Shown here piece after piece: positions 1-11,900 of a stretch of 64,000 nucleotides of DNA (position 1 is the first letter of the stretch; each line of letters begins with the position of its first letter). Origin of the DNA: Bostrychus sinensis. Lineage: Eukaryota; Chordata; Actinopteri; Gobiiformes; Eleotridae. A program made the translations under genes and the position numbers. The notes under the pieces were generated by a model that was given only the letters and a program-made list of their open reading frames with translations, ran no database searches and had not been told where the DNA came from. The stretch is taken from NCBI GenBank assembly GCA_020698575.1, contig CM036247.1, positions 30,294,431 through 30,358,430 on the forward strand, in the 5' to 3' direction.

Positions 1-250
1 CCACAGACACTGGGCACACATTAAAGACCAATAATGCAACAAAACCTCTTCTAAAACAAAAATAAGTAGAATTTTGTTGTTCTTTTATATTTACAAAGGC
101 TACAGTATTTTTCAAATGGAACTGCATACATTACATTACTACATTGAAGACCACGTGATCGGTATCGGCCATGGTCGGTATCAGCCGATCACAGCAAAGG
201 CTGATCGGTGATCGGCCTCAAAAATCCTGATCTGAGCACCCTTATCTAAC
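1..250. repeat. hAT-like DNA transposon end
   Basis: The stretch around 155-247 repeats the words GATCGG and TCGGTATC and ends in ATCCTGATCTGAGCACCC. This resembles the end of a dispersed fish hAT-type element that I recall as starting TAGGGGTGCTCCGATCAGG. The other end lies left of the window. Family assignment is from memory; repetitiveness is only partly visible here. Confidence 0.45.
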
Positions 251-2505
251 ACTGTTTAATCGTGCAGCTCTATCACATAGCTGTGTTGCTAACGTTAGCT
301 AGCTACACATCAAAGCTCTTACTTTCATAATCCAGGTATCCCTCAATGAAGAATTAATATCCTTTAGTAAGTTTGGAATGTTTTGTTGGTGAATATTCTT
401 CTGAAGATCACTGTACGTTGTGTAAAGTTTTCAGACGGCAGTTTTAAAAGGGACTGAGCGAAGAGCAGCAGTGCCAGTTTGAGTAATCCATGACTGTTTG
501 CTTGATGCATAATGCCTGTGAGCAGTGACGTATTTTTTACAGTTCCATCACGGCTGAATTTCGTATTCTCAAGAGCAATAACAAGCATAAAACCAAAAAA
601 ACACAAACACAAAAACTGTATTTCGTATTTGCAAATATATAACGTTGTAATTTTGGGAATTGTATTCTCTTGTACAATAATTTACAAAATGTATTTTATG
701 CACAACTATGGACAAATATATACGAATTTCACTTTTACACGCATGTCTTTATTGACAGCTTTCTTATCCGGTATATATCCTGCAAAAATATATGCAAACA
801 TCACTTGTATGTTGAAGTATTACTGGATAATCCACCTGCATTTCAATTTTTTCTTCTAATGCTTAACTGCACTATGTATTGTGACCAAGGCCAGGACACA
901 CCCGCAGTAATCAGCTTTGTAATCAGCATTTTGATTGTCTCACCTCACCTGCCAGCTGGACAGAGTACGTTAGCAGAGGTCAGATGCTCAGAGATACACA
1001 GTTTATGCATTCATGTTGTCCTTGACTGACCCCAGTTTCTTAGATAGCAGGGCTCACAACTTATTAGGGTTGTCATAAAAAATAATACCAAGATAATAAT
1101 CAATCCTAAAATGAGTATCTAAATTAGATACAAATTTGGAAAAATATCTATGATGTGCCCGCCCGCAGACACACAGCCCCTCCTCTCCTGTGTGAGTACA
1201 GGAGGTAGACAGGCAGTGTCAGCACAGCAGAAAAATGTACAATTAGGCTACATACATAATATAATACTATACAAAATATTGTACAATTATTATGGAGACA
1301 GTTGGTGTTTAGTTTTTCTCTATGGTATCAAAAATGGTAATGAGAATAGAGTTTTTTTAAGTATTGAAATTGAGTTTGAAATTTTATTATCATGACAACA
1401 CTTTTGAAGACACATGACCAAACAGCTGAGACACATTTTGTCAAATTTAAATAAAAACTGAACGCCAGCATTTCCAAAACTCTCATAATAAGTCTATTTC
1501 ATTTACAATAAACAATAATCAATAAATATGGTGTCAAAAAAAGTTTGAATTTGAAGAAAGCAACACATGTCAAACAGAAGGGACAGGGGCAACAAAAGAC
1601 TAAAATAGCGATACTAAGAAATTTGTAATTGGCAACAGGACTGTAACGACTTCTCAATCTGTCCTTTTAGATTTGGTTTTGTAAAAGCAGATGTTTCTTG
1701 ATTAGTCTATAAAAAAAAAAAAAAACTTTTATTTAAACACTTATTTGAAGCAGAACTTCTTTTTTTTACTTTTAACTATTTCAGAGTCCGGGTTTAGTTA
1801 AATTAAATGTTGTGGGGTGAATAAAGTGCCCTGCATCTGCCCCCGTTGCCTCTGGGCCAAAAACGACACTTGCAAGCATGAGCATCGCCGACCGGGTGGC
1901 ATGAAGTCTTGCAAAAAGTGGCACAACATGATTAGCTAATAAACAACAAGCTAGCGATGGCTTTGTTTCTCAATTTTTGTTTTGGCAAAGTGGTCAAATA
2001 GCAGAAAAAAATTTGTACAGATACGCAAAGGGAAACACAAAAGTAAAGACGAGCAAGCGATCATATAGGAATCAAATTGACTAAGTATTTACTGTGCTTT
2101 ACTCTCTAGGGGGGCGGAAAATGATGTAAAAACAGCAAAGAAACAAGAAAAGTTAGGCTTTAAGTCTGCTTTAAATGTCTTTATCTAGGTTACTCACCAG
2201 TTCATTTTAATATTATCTGTTTGACATCAAAACCTGGTTGGCAACTCGGAAAAGAGACTATTACTCATGAACATGCCGTTTTTATCCCTCAGTAATAAGT
2301 GTGTTTTTCTTTCAGCCCATGTGTAATACTTACTACAGATGCCATATCAATTAGTGGTTTAAGATACTGGGCCACAAGTTTCAGCTACTAACAGGAGTTT
2401 TTAAATAAAGGTAAAAAATAAAAAAAAAGTAATTAAAGAAACCAAATGAAATTATAAATTACTACGTATATAATATACGTTTTTGTTCTGTGGTACCAAC
2501 AGTCT
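251..2505. other. AT-rich intergenic DNA, no gene seen
   Basis: Only short, low-complexity open frames without splice-site support occur here. Poly-A runs (for example near 1710) and A/T-rich words dominate. I see no exon, RNA gene or promoter that I can support. Confidence 0.5.
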
Positions 2506-2972
2506 TGCCTGGAAAATCCAGACTGATATGTCTCTGTGTTCTTCTACAGAGAAATATCAGTCTGGTCACCACGCCGTCCGCAGTGGTTCACTCAAATCCA
2601 AACCGTACCGTGCATTTTGATTGGTTTATTTAAGTCACGTGTTCGTCCTGAGCAGCTTCACTTGTACGCGTCTCTTCACCGACAACAATCAAGATGGCGC
2701 ACCGAAGAGCCGAGAGTTTGTTTCATTCAGCGGTATGGTACGGTAATGTTGAAATAACTCCCTTGTTCCTCCCTCGTGGCTTCACTACTCCGTTTGTTTA
2801 CGTTCTCACTTTCTTGTCGCTTTAACGTCACGTCTGCCATTTTCTGATTGGCTAACTCCGCTGTCTGTTAACTCGGGTTTGCTCCGCCCTAGAAATCGAA
2901 TTGATTCTAAGGCGACCAGACTCATCCGCTGGTACAGAGGTGAGTCTGGAATTTCCAGGCAACCAACAGTCT
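2495..2972. mobile_element. Non-autonomous TIR transposon (MITE) with 11-bp target duplication
   Basis: The element runs from 2506 to 2961 (456 bp). Its ends are inverted copies: TGCCTGGAAAATCCAGACT on the left, and the complement of the right end reads TGCCTGGAAATTCCAGACT. The 11 bases ACCAACAGTCT flank it directly at 2495-2505 and 2962-2972. It has no transposase frame. An exact 11-bp duplication suggests a Mutator-like family; this is inference. Confidence 0.75.
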
Positions 2973-3283
2973 CCTTAATAACAACCATTTGTGTCACTGT
3001 TCACAGTAGAACAACTAATCTCTTGCCTGGGTGCACCCATAAATCCAAAGTCACCTAAATTCAAGGTTACCCAATAATCACAGTTTCAATAGCAAAATCA
3101 TTTGAACAATGCAATCACTGCAATCACAGTACATCAGTTACTTACAACACCACCCTTGTTCTGAGGGATTAACTCCCACTAACCCACACCATGTTCACTT
3201 CCTGCATGTGATGATGAGTATGTATAGTTCGAATGAGAGTCCAAAAGAGTTACAGGTAAGTTCAATGTCCAAAAGTTCCCAGG

Positions 3284-3303
3284 TTGTGTGTGTGTGTGTG
3301 TGT
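3284..3303. repeat. (GT)n microsatellite
   Basis: About ten GT units in a row, between AGGTT and AAGCGAGG. Confidence 0.9.
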
Positions 3304-4019
3304 AAGCGAGGAGGCAGAAGTATGAAATGTTGTGGAAGGGTCTTTTTGTTGCACTGGGCCTACCACACTGCACCATGCAGAAGCTGATTCAACCAGATCG
3401 TCCACGGGGTTGGCTCGCCATCATGAATTGGGTCCATGTGATCCGAGAGTAACCAAAAAAACCTGACCAGTCAAAAGACAGTATCATAAAAGATCACAAC
3501 TCTTCAGATAATTAACTTTCACAATCTGTCTGACTGTAACTTAGCTTTTGTAACATTTCCCCTTTATAGTGATCCAAAATAAATCAAAAAGAATGATATT
3601 GCAGTCTAATGCACAGTTTTTTCTGTTCTATTACTTTAAAGCTTAAAAGTCACATTCACATTCTTAATTACGCAGTATTTCAATAAAGTTCAGCTTAAAA
3701 ATTGCAGAAAACCAATAAAATGTGTGCTCTCTGAATTACAGAATACTTTTAGTTTTACCACAAAAGACACATTTTATACATTACAAACATGAGAAACAAG
3801 TGCAATACAGGGTCAAACCCTTGAACTTAAACAACTGTATGCTCACGGATATCACCAGGAGTAAGGCAGGAGCACAAAATGGCGCTGTGAAGCCTTATTT
3901 TTTTTTCTACAACCAAATAATGATTTTTAGCTTACTGCTTCTTTTTTAGAGTGTATTTGGAACAAATATTATTTACTGTGAACCAGCTTAGAGTAAATCA
4001 TTATAGTGTGGCTTAAAAT

Positions 4020-4350
4020 ACCTTCCGCGGGTCACGGTGAGGCTCTGGCTTCGTCTGGGTCCCGCTAGCAAGGGAGCTAGCCACCGAGCACACTTCAGTT
4101 TGGTGTCTCAAACAAGGCTTTCTCTTACAGCAGGCGATGATAGCGTGGGTCGCGCTAGCTGTGCCGTTCGGTATAGTCCGTTTTTTAGCTGAATAATTGC
4201 TTTATTTCTTATATAATTCTCCGTCTCTGTTTATGCTGGTGGTCACGTGAGCTCCAGTCGTGGGAACGAAAAATAATACGCGCGCTTCGGAAGCTTGAGT
4301 AAGAATGGGCGGGACAACTGCGCCGTTGTGCAGCAGCTCATTGGTCAAGA
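4020..4350. promoter_or_regulatory. Possible GC-rich promoter-like patch
   Basis: This patch is clearly richer in G, C and CpG than its AT-rich surroundings. It contains CGCGCGC near 4279, a GC box GGGCGGG near 4308 and CATTGGTC (reverse CCAAT) near 4340. It lies just upstream of the putative exon at 4519. No transcription start can be fixed from sequence, and an old GC-rich transposon is an alternative. Confidence 0.25.
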
Positions 4351-4518
4351 GTAGCCTGTCAATCACACTAAGGGGTGTTAACCCTTTATTTGCCGACAGT
4401 GCAGTTTAGTAGCTATAGGGAGTTATACTGGCCACATGACAGTAACTTTATACTTTTAGAAGCTTAGTGAACTTTTTATTAAGGCCATTATAAAATCTGG
4501 GCTACTCGTGCTTGTTAG

Positions 4519-4586
4519 ATCTTGTCGAAATTGAGAAGAAGCTGCGTGAGGCCAAGGCAGAGAGAGAGCGTCTCCTCAGAGAGCGG
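4519..4586 (+). CDS. Putative exon of an unidentified upstream gene (charged helix)
   Basis: A good acceptor (GTGCTTGTTAG) precedes the segment and a perfect donor (CGG then GTGAGT) follows it. In between, one frame reads LVEIEKKLREAKAERERLLR, a highly charged, coiled-coil-like helix. Codon usage looks coding and there is no stop. It joins in frame to the exon at 6573. I do not recognise the protein. Earlier exons would lie to the left but were not found, so this may be one end of a gene that starts outside the window, or a relic. Confidence 0.35.
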
Positions 4587-5578
4587 GTGAGTGAATGACT
4601 GGAGTGTGTGGGAAACACTGTGGCACCTCTAATGACCAGAGACACACCGCATTAGACACAGATCAGCATCTCTGACAGCGATATGTGTGGAGGTGACGTC
4701 TGAGAAAACAGCCAGATGTGGACATGTTTGTGATGCATGGTTGGGATTTCACCAAGATGAGAAAAGCACATCATTTGTTGAAACAGACTACTAAAGGAAC
4801 CAGGTTATTTATTGGAATATAGTCTATTCTTAGAGAGTGCACAGTGGTTCTCCTGCTTCCTTCCATCATAAGAAAACATGCATGTGTAGGTAAATGAATT
4901 AATCAAAAATTGCCTTTAGTAATAAAATGAATCTCAGTCAGACTTTTGACCAATAGATGAGCAGGGTTTCCTCTTCGCCAGTTTCTTTCAGTAAATACAG
5001 AAGTGCTGCGTCCTACAGGTGAGGTTTGTTACTGCTCCCACAGTCAGTTCAGTTTGTTTGACAGAGCTCAATGTGAACTCGAACCAGACCAATGACATCA
5101 TCAACACTGGTGCGGACTTTCGCCCCAAAGTGCACCGAGTCCTGTGGTGAACACACCCTTAGTTTGCTAAGGCCGTCCCTGAAGAGCTGGAAAACACTGG
5201 GTCTCACTGCTTGTGAAAGCAGGAAGTGCTCCTCTGCATTTTCAAAGCCCATACACTGTCACCGGACACTTTATCATAATGTCAGCGCTTAAATTGCCGT
5301 CTATGCTGAGCTGTCGGCTCATTTATCCGTTAGCTTCATGTTGGTAATAACCATTCCAAAAAGCCATCCAAGTGTTCTCTGCTAATTCAAAATAATACCT
5401 CCTGAACAGTAGATCTTTTCCATGCATATACATTATTTTAAGTTTTAAAACGTACAATACTAATGCAAAGGTGTCCGAGAACTATTTCAAAAAAAGCCTG
5501 ACGAAAACATAATATGTGACCTTTAAGGCAGGTGTTTGTGTAACAACTTGTTGTGGGGTTACATTGTGCCCACATGAC

Positions 5579-6265
5579 TTAGGGCACTCTCACACTAGGG
5601 CCATTCGAACCGTGCTGTGCCCAGGTACGATTGGGGAGGGGTCTGAGTCCCCCGCCGGCCCTCACTCTCACTGCACAAACGATCCGTGCCGTGACCCGGT
5701 TACGTCATCAGCTCTGAGGGCGACAGACTGCTACGTCATCATGGTGCGCGGTTTGTTTACGAGTCGAGCGAGTCGCTAATACTTTTAAAACCGGTGTAGT
5801 GGAAAACGTGAGACCAGCAGCCTTTAGTATCAGACCTATTTAGATTCTGCTTTGAGTCTCGTTCGTGAGACGCGGTCTTCTGTCACATGTTTTGGAATAA
5901 ACCACATCTGAGGAGCAGTGAAGGCATCCGCAGACGGAGAGAGGCTTCAGAACTACTGCTGCTGTTCTCTTCTTCAGAAAGGTGAGCGCTGGTCAGTGGC
6001 GTTGTTACGAGTGTTGATAAAGGAGTTTATTCCCTTTTTACTGAGAAAACAACAGTTGCGTACATGACAGACCGCTTAGTGTGCGTGCGCGCATGCATGA
6101 GCAACCGTGCCGTGCCTTAGCCCACCTCCTCCAACCGTGTCAAAGTCCTGAAGCGTACCTCGCCTGGGCGCCGTTCGGAGCACTCACATTAGTCAACCGT
6201 GCTGTGCTTTAGGGGCGTTCCGGACTTGGGCACGGTTCGATTGGCCTGGTGTGAGTACACCCTTA
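5579..6265. mobile_element. Harbinger-like MITE with TTA target duplication
   Basis: The left end GGGCACTCTCACACTAGGGC (from 5582) and the complement of the right end, GGGTGTACTCACACCAGGCC (to 6262), are inverted copies. TTA flanks both sides (5579-5581, 6263-6265), as expected for PIF/Harbinger. Subterminal ACCGTGC words are also inverted between the ends. No transposase is present (681 bp). Confidence 0.65.
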
Positions 6266-6572
6266 ATGATTGAAGGAGCAGCGTGAGTTGTATTTAATTT
6301 GACCCTTTAAAAACACACTGCACTTGAACACACTCTGAGCCAGAGCAGCCTTTTTCAACATTTTCTTCTTGTAGAGCAGTGCTACCTAGTGGCTAAATCC
6401 TAAATGATTTATTCTTTTTCATAACCTGGGTTAGAGGAATGTCAACTCGTGTTTAGTTTCTGTAATATTGTGTGTGTGCCAAATTATCCAATCTTATTCA
6501 TAATACTCAGAAATAACAATTAAATCCTAAAAAGCATTTTGACCATGTTTCCTCTCTGTCTCTCTGCTGTAG

Positions 6573-6704
6573 TCTCCGCGGACTAATGGTAAATCTTTGC
6601 AGAAGAAATGTGGGACTAGAAGACTGTTACAGAAAAAGGCAAAGACTTCAAAGCGTTGCTACCAAGACAATCATTCATTGATTCAGAGCTCCCTCTTGTG
6701 GTAA
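6573..6704 (+). CDS. Putative terminal exon of the same unidentified gene
   Basis: A strong pyrimidine tract and acceptor (CTCTCTGCTGTAG) precede the segment. Continuing from the exon at 4586 in phase 0, the frame reads SPRTNGKSLQKKCGTRR and ends at TAA (6702-6704), giving a basic C-terminus of 43 residues. The exon pair keeps one open frame across the intron, which is the main support. Function is unknown. A chance frame is the alternative, because the segment has no recognisable domain. Confidence 0.3.
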   Translation, partial: SPRTNGKSLQKKCGTRRLLQKKAKTSKRCYQDNHSLIQSSLLW

Positions 6705-7336
6705 AACCTAATATTACAAGGCTTCAGAACACTACAATTTAGACACAAGGGGGTCACACAAGGAAACCAACGGCAACAAATGGACTGTCTCAAAGATGAA
6801 CATTTTCTGTTATATTTTGTGATGGCAAAATATTCTCTGTTCACTGAAGATGCATTGTACATTAACTTTTCTTGAATTAAGTTATTATTTTGGAATTTGT
6901 ATGGATTTGTAATGGAAATGAATGAAGACATACCCCAAGTGCACAATTAAATGTTTATTCATTATATTTTGTTTCTGGTATTACTTGCCTATGACTTTTT
7001 ACTTCATTCGAATACTTTTAAATGCAAATATCTAATCAACAAATCACACGACAGAAATGTGTTTAAGCACAGGGACATGTTCAAGACAAACCTGCTCAAG
7101 TTCAAACCAAGCAAATCGTTGGTAGCTTCATGATAAGTATCACAGAGGGTCAATAGGGACCAAAGTCTCTGAAGGAATGTGTCCTTGCTGAATCTGTGCC
7201 ACCCAGAATTCATTTGCTCGAAAGGCAAAAGGAAACTCAGCACTAGCAAGACGTATCTAAAGTGGCCAGTTAATATAGTTTTGCCTAATTATTTTAAACA
7301 CTGGAGTCTATTAGTTATCCTAAAGATACATTTATC

Positions 7337-7630
7337 TACAGGTGCTCCAAGAAAAATGGAATATTGTGAAAAAGTTACATTATTTCACTCGACCTAATCA
7401 GAAAGTAAAAAGCATATCAAGTGTTTCAGTTGTGATTAATTTGTAGGCTACAGTAACAGGTAAAATTGAATTTTGGGGTTTTATCAACTGTAAGCTATCA
7501 TTGCTATTAAAATTTATACTTCAAATATTTCCCTCTCCATACTGAATCTACTGAATTTCACTTTGAATTGAACTAAAATAATTTAAACACATTTTCCACA
7601 ATATTTCAGTTTTTGAGATGTACTTATGTA
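7337..7630. repeat. MITE with CAGGTGC..ATATTGTG inverted ends
   Basis: The left end CAGGTGCTCCAAGAAAAATG and the complement of the right end, TACATCTCAAAAACTGAAAT, are imperfect inverted copies, and both run on into AATATTGTG. It matches a very common fish repeat type known to me as CAGGTGCATCTCAAAAAAT. No coding content. Confidence 0.5.
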
Positions 7631-7672
7631 TTTTTTTAGTCATAAATTTAAGATTCTAATTTGTGCATTAAG

Positions 7673-8110
7673 TCTGCAGGGTTCCCATGGGACATTAAAA
7701 GTCATTAAATTGATTTAACAAAAAATTAAGGCCTTAAATGGCCTTAAAAAGCATTAAATTTGATTCCAACAGGCAATAACAAATTAAATAGTTATAGTAA
7801 TAGAAGTAAAATCACTGACATTATTAATTTTATTTGTAAATATGAATAAGTATATAAAAATGTAAATTTACCAGTTTCGTCATAGACGTGGAACAAGTTT
7901 GCTTCCAGTGGGACCAAATTACCCAAACACCGGATGTTTGACTTTGAGCATTATTTGTGCTTTATGAACTGTATTTTACAATACTTGCAAATATGTTTTA
8001 AGAATTTAAGGTGCCATGATTGTATGTTTGTGGGATTAAAAATGTTAAAGTTTGTTTTAAAATTGTATTAAAAAGCATTAGACTTGCTGAACCTGCAGGA
8101 ACCTTGGTCT
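7673..8110. repeat. Probable dispersed repeat (CTGCAGGGTTCC type)
   Basis: The left edge CTGCAGGGTTCCC and the right edge CTGCAGGAACCTTGG are inverted relative to each other. The inside is made of repeated CATTAAA and AAGGCCTTAAA words. No open frame. Confidence 0.4.
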
Positions 8111-8414
8111 GTTACTGCCCATATTTATGAACCTTAAAATGCTTACTCACTGAAACATCATAGAACAACAGCCATCCCCTCTGTATACAGCATATTCAGA
8201 GTACAGTAGTATACAACAGATGAATGTCGTACAGTTTGGAGAGAGAAGCACTTGTTTAGCCCAGTGCCTCCCGCACAATAATGTACAGTTAAACGTCCAA
8301 TCCCCTCCCAGGCTGACAGGACTGAACCAGCACTGACTTTGTGACACTGTATAAGAACTTAAAAAAATACAGGATATATAATTACTGCAGCAAGTGCCAT
8401 TATTTCTTTTGCAG

Positions 8415-8439
8415 ACATCTGGACGTCTTCGTTTAAAAG
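8415..8439 (+). other. Candidate 5' untranslated exon of gene 1
   Basis: A 25-base segment is framed by a good acceptor (TTATTTCTTTTGCAG) and a donor (AAAAG then GTAGGA). It lies 0.5 kb upstream of the signal-peptide exon, which itself has an acceptor (CTGTGTGCAG, ending at 8933) before its ATG. A spliced 5' leader is therefore likely, but this particular exon is only a guess. Confidence 0.3.
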
Positions 8440-8949
8440 GTAGGACTTTTTACAGGCGTAACATTACATACAACATTTCAACTTATAAATGTGTTGAGCT
8501 GCTTTTGCTATGCTGTGCAACAGTTTTAGACATCAAGAAATAAAATGTGTGTAATTATTTAGCATTCAGGCTCTCATTTAAATAACTGTCTATAAACTTT
8601 CACACACTTCTATTTATATTTTTTTAAAATTAGACAGAGTTGAATTTTTTTTATACCCAACTAAAATCTCCCAAGAACTACCTTTTGGGTCACATTTATG
8701 ATTCCCAACTTGTGGGTTATGATGCAAAAGTGGGTCACACGATGGCTGACCTTCATGACCTTTTTGAATTTAGTTTATTTATACAAAAAAAAAAAAAATA
8801 AAAAAATTGCTGAAAACTAGTGTACAGTGTGTTCTGGGAGCCACAGGAAGTAACTTTGATTAGTTGCTTTTTCACCAAAAGTGTATTTCATTTGTGAAGA
8901 TAAGGCTCTGACTGTGCATTCCTCTGTGTGCAGTGTGTGACAGACAAGT

Positions 8950-8995
8950 ATGGCCAGAGGTCTTCAGGTTCTACTTCTGTGCTGCATTCTTCAAG
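8950..8995 (+). CDS. Gene 1 exon: signal peptide
   Basis: The ATG at 8950 opens MARGLQVLLLCCILQ, a short leader with a hydrophobic core, and ends phase 1 at donor G/GTCTGT. The length (46 bases) equals that of the signal-peptide exons in the minus-strand array. Confidence 0.8.
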
Positions 8996-11900
8996 GTCTG
9001 TAAAACAATATATTATTAGTATTCATATTAAGCCTGCACCTCTTAATATCTAAAATCGAACTCTAATATGTCTAATTAAAAGAGCTTTGTTCCTAGTCCG
9101 AGTTTAGACCAGTTCAGTCCAGTTAGTTTTCAATCTGTCCAAGGCCTTGTATTGTTTTTACAATTGTACAATTCTTTTATATAAAATGTTGCAGGCCATA
9201 TCATTATCACAATATTTAAAACTCTGCTTATGCTTTTCTAATATTCTGGATCCTGACATTAAAAGTAATTACATACTCAAGTAATATACTTTTTTTTTTC
9301 CTTTTTTGATAATTGTGTACTTTCTAATAATATTCTCTCCTGGAAAAAACATCACATTTGCAAAGTGATTACTGGTTAGATTTCACGTTAGGGTATGCAG
9401 TCGCAGTAGTAGTAGTAGCAGTAGCAATAATATCCGAAGTTGTAGTAGTTGTGGTGGTAGCAGTAGTTACATTATGTTTTTGTACTTTTTAACCCAAGTA
9501 AAAATGTTGTTGAGTACATTTACTTCTACCTCAGAAATCCTGCTGCAGGGGGTCACAACCCACTGCACTCTTTGTGTTGGTCCCATGACTGGATAAATGA
9601 GGGCATCTACTTGAGTATTATTATTTTGTAGCATCAGAACTTTGACTTAATGATCCTCTTTTATGCAAAATCAACTTTTCTGAGCTTTGAACCATGTTAT
9701 AATATTGTCAAAAACTTACCTGGAGTAGTATCTTGTTTCATTCACGCATGTTTGAGTAATCCTGTTTGCTGATACTGCCCTGTTCTCAAGAGCTGAAAAT
9801 GCTTGGTCTCACAGCTCTCCAAAAGATGTTTTCCATACATTTACATTTTTTAAGTTATAAAACGTAAATAGCAATGCAAGGGTGTCCAGAATTGTTTGAA
9901 AAAGCCTGAAAAAGCACAATACAGTACATATTTTCTACCACCTCTGTTCACAGACCCATTCAAATATGTAGTTGTTGCATTTTTTTCCTTCACACACCCG
10001 TACGATAAATTTTATAACATACTTGTGACATTTTCTCAGGACTTAGTTGCAACCGCTGGGTCGTAGACATGCCTAATCTGGTGGTGGGTCTGAGCGGCTC
10101 CTGTGTGCTGGTCCCCTGCACGTTCACTGTGCCCTCTGAATGGGAGCCGTACTTGGACCAGTCCTGTAGAGCCGTGTGGAAAAGAGGGAGCTGGAGCCGC
10201 ACTCAGGTGTTTGACTCCGGTGTTAACGCCAGCTCTAACATAGTCCAGGGGAATCTAACCGGCAACCTGCAGGATAAAGACTGCAGCACTGTCTTCTACA
10301 ACCTCCCGCCCAACCACTACGACCATTATTACTTCAGACTGGAGTGCGAGCAGCTCAAGTTCAACTTCCATAACAGCGCCCTCATTAAAATTCAAGGTAT
10401 TTATATGTTTATACATTTATTATTAGCTTACTGAATTGGAATGGTGTTGTTGCATTTACAGATTTTTGGCCCTCCTTGTTAGTGAAGTAAGTCCTTTTGC
10501 CTGCCATGTGACACATCAGGGTCCAGTTCCATATGAGCCAGACCTCCAGCCACTAGGTCACCTCTGAGCCAGTCCCAAACCCAGATAAATAAAGAGGGTG
10601 GCATCTGCTGTAAAAAAAAAAAATAATAATAATAAAAAATAAAATAAAAAAAAAAATGCAAACCAGTAGATCTGTAATGATACCTAAAGGGAAAAAGCAG
10701 CTGCCAAAAGAAATAGTTTGCCGCAATTTGGTGCAATTTTTGGTGTTAAGGGAACTTGTTTCTCATTTTGCTATTTACTATGTCAAAACATTAAACCGCA
10801 ATATCTCATGACTGGACAGAATAAACAGAATTTAATAAGTTGTTTACTGACTGATGCAAAATGGACTTTTCTGAGCTTACTGCCATGCTATAATGTTCTT
10901 CAAAAACATACATGGAGTTGTGTTTTGTTTCATTCACCTATATTTAATTATAAGTAATCCTAATTCTCTGGCACTTAGTTTCTCCCACAAACCCCACCCA
11001 CTTAAGAAAGCACTGACCAATCAACAAGCCCTCTACATCCAGTCTGCTCTCATTCATTTATCCAAAAACTAGTGTACAGCTCTGATTCCACTGATTCCTC
11101 GCAGCTATTCTTCATTTTGTAGTAACATGGCGTCATCAAAAGTCAAAAGGTATTTTTTTCTGTTTCTGTTCAAAAAAATGTAACAGTTCTACACTTTCCT
11201 GCCCTCTGCTGTAGTAAAGTACATTAGTAGTAATATACAGTGTCTGCAGCACTTGCATATGAGTGTATTAATATTATTGTGTTTGGTGGTGGTTGGAGAG
11301 GCCTTAGGTGCAGAAGGGCTGCCACCTCTTTGTCAGTCTGCCCCAAGACTAGAGTAGTTTCCAGCAGTGAATGAATAATAGACTAATATAAGACACTTAA
11401 AGTGTGTACAGGCCACCTCTTTTAGAGCCTCTGATCAGCTATGGAAGCCCTGCAGGGACATATCTTTGAACATATGAAGTTAAATTTTGTCACATTGTGA
11501 GTTCCACAAAATGTCTTTAGTTTAGAAATGTTTACTGCCTTTATGCAAGAGAAGTGCTCACTTGGGGCAACACAGTACACAGTACACATTTACCAAAATC
11601 CTTCTCTTTTACTCCCCAGATTCCCTGCCCAGTCCCACTTTGAGTCCATCCAGTCTGGAGGTGGAGGAGGGGGCCACAGTGACCCTAAAGTGCACTGCTG
11701 TATCCCCATGTCCCTCCCAGGCTCCTGTACTTGAATGGAGCCCATGCACTGGAGACATTGTGGAAAGTGTTGAAGCTAGACTTATGACTACTGTAATGAA
11801 CTTCACTGCCTCTCACCACCATGACGGTGTGAGGTTCTCCTGCAGCGCCCTCTACAGTCGACCTGCTGTAAGCACTGAGCTGCTGTATAAGACCAGTTTG

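Noticed and set aside
3109..3387. Overlapping frames on both strands near 3.2 kb
   Set aside because: They run across the (GT)n tract and show no coding character.
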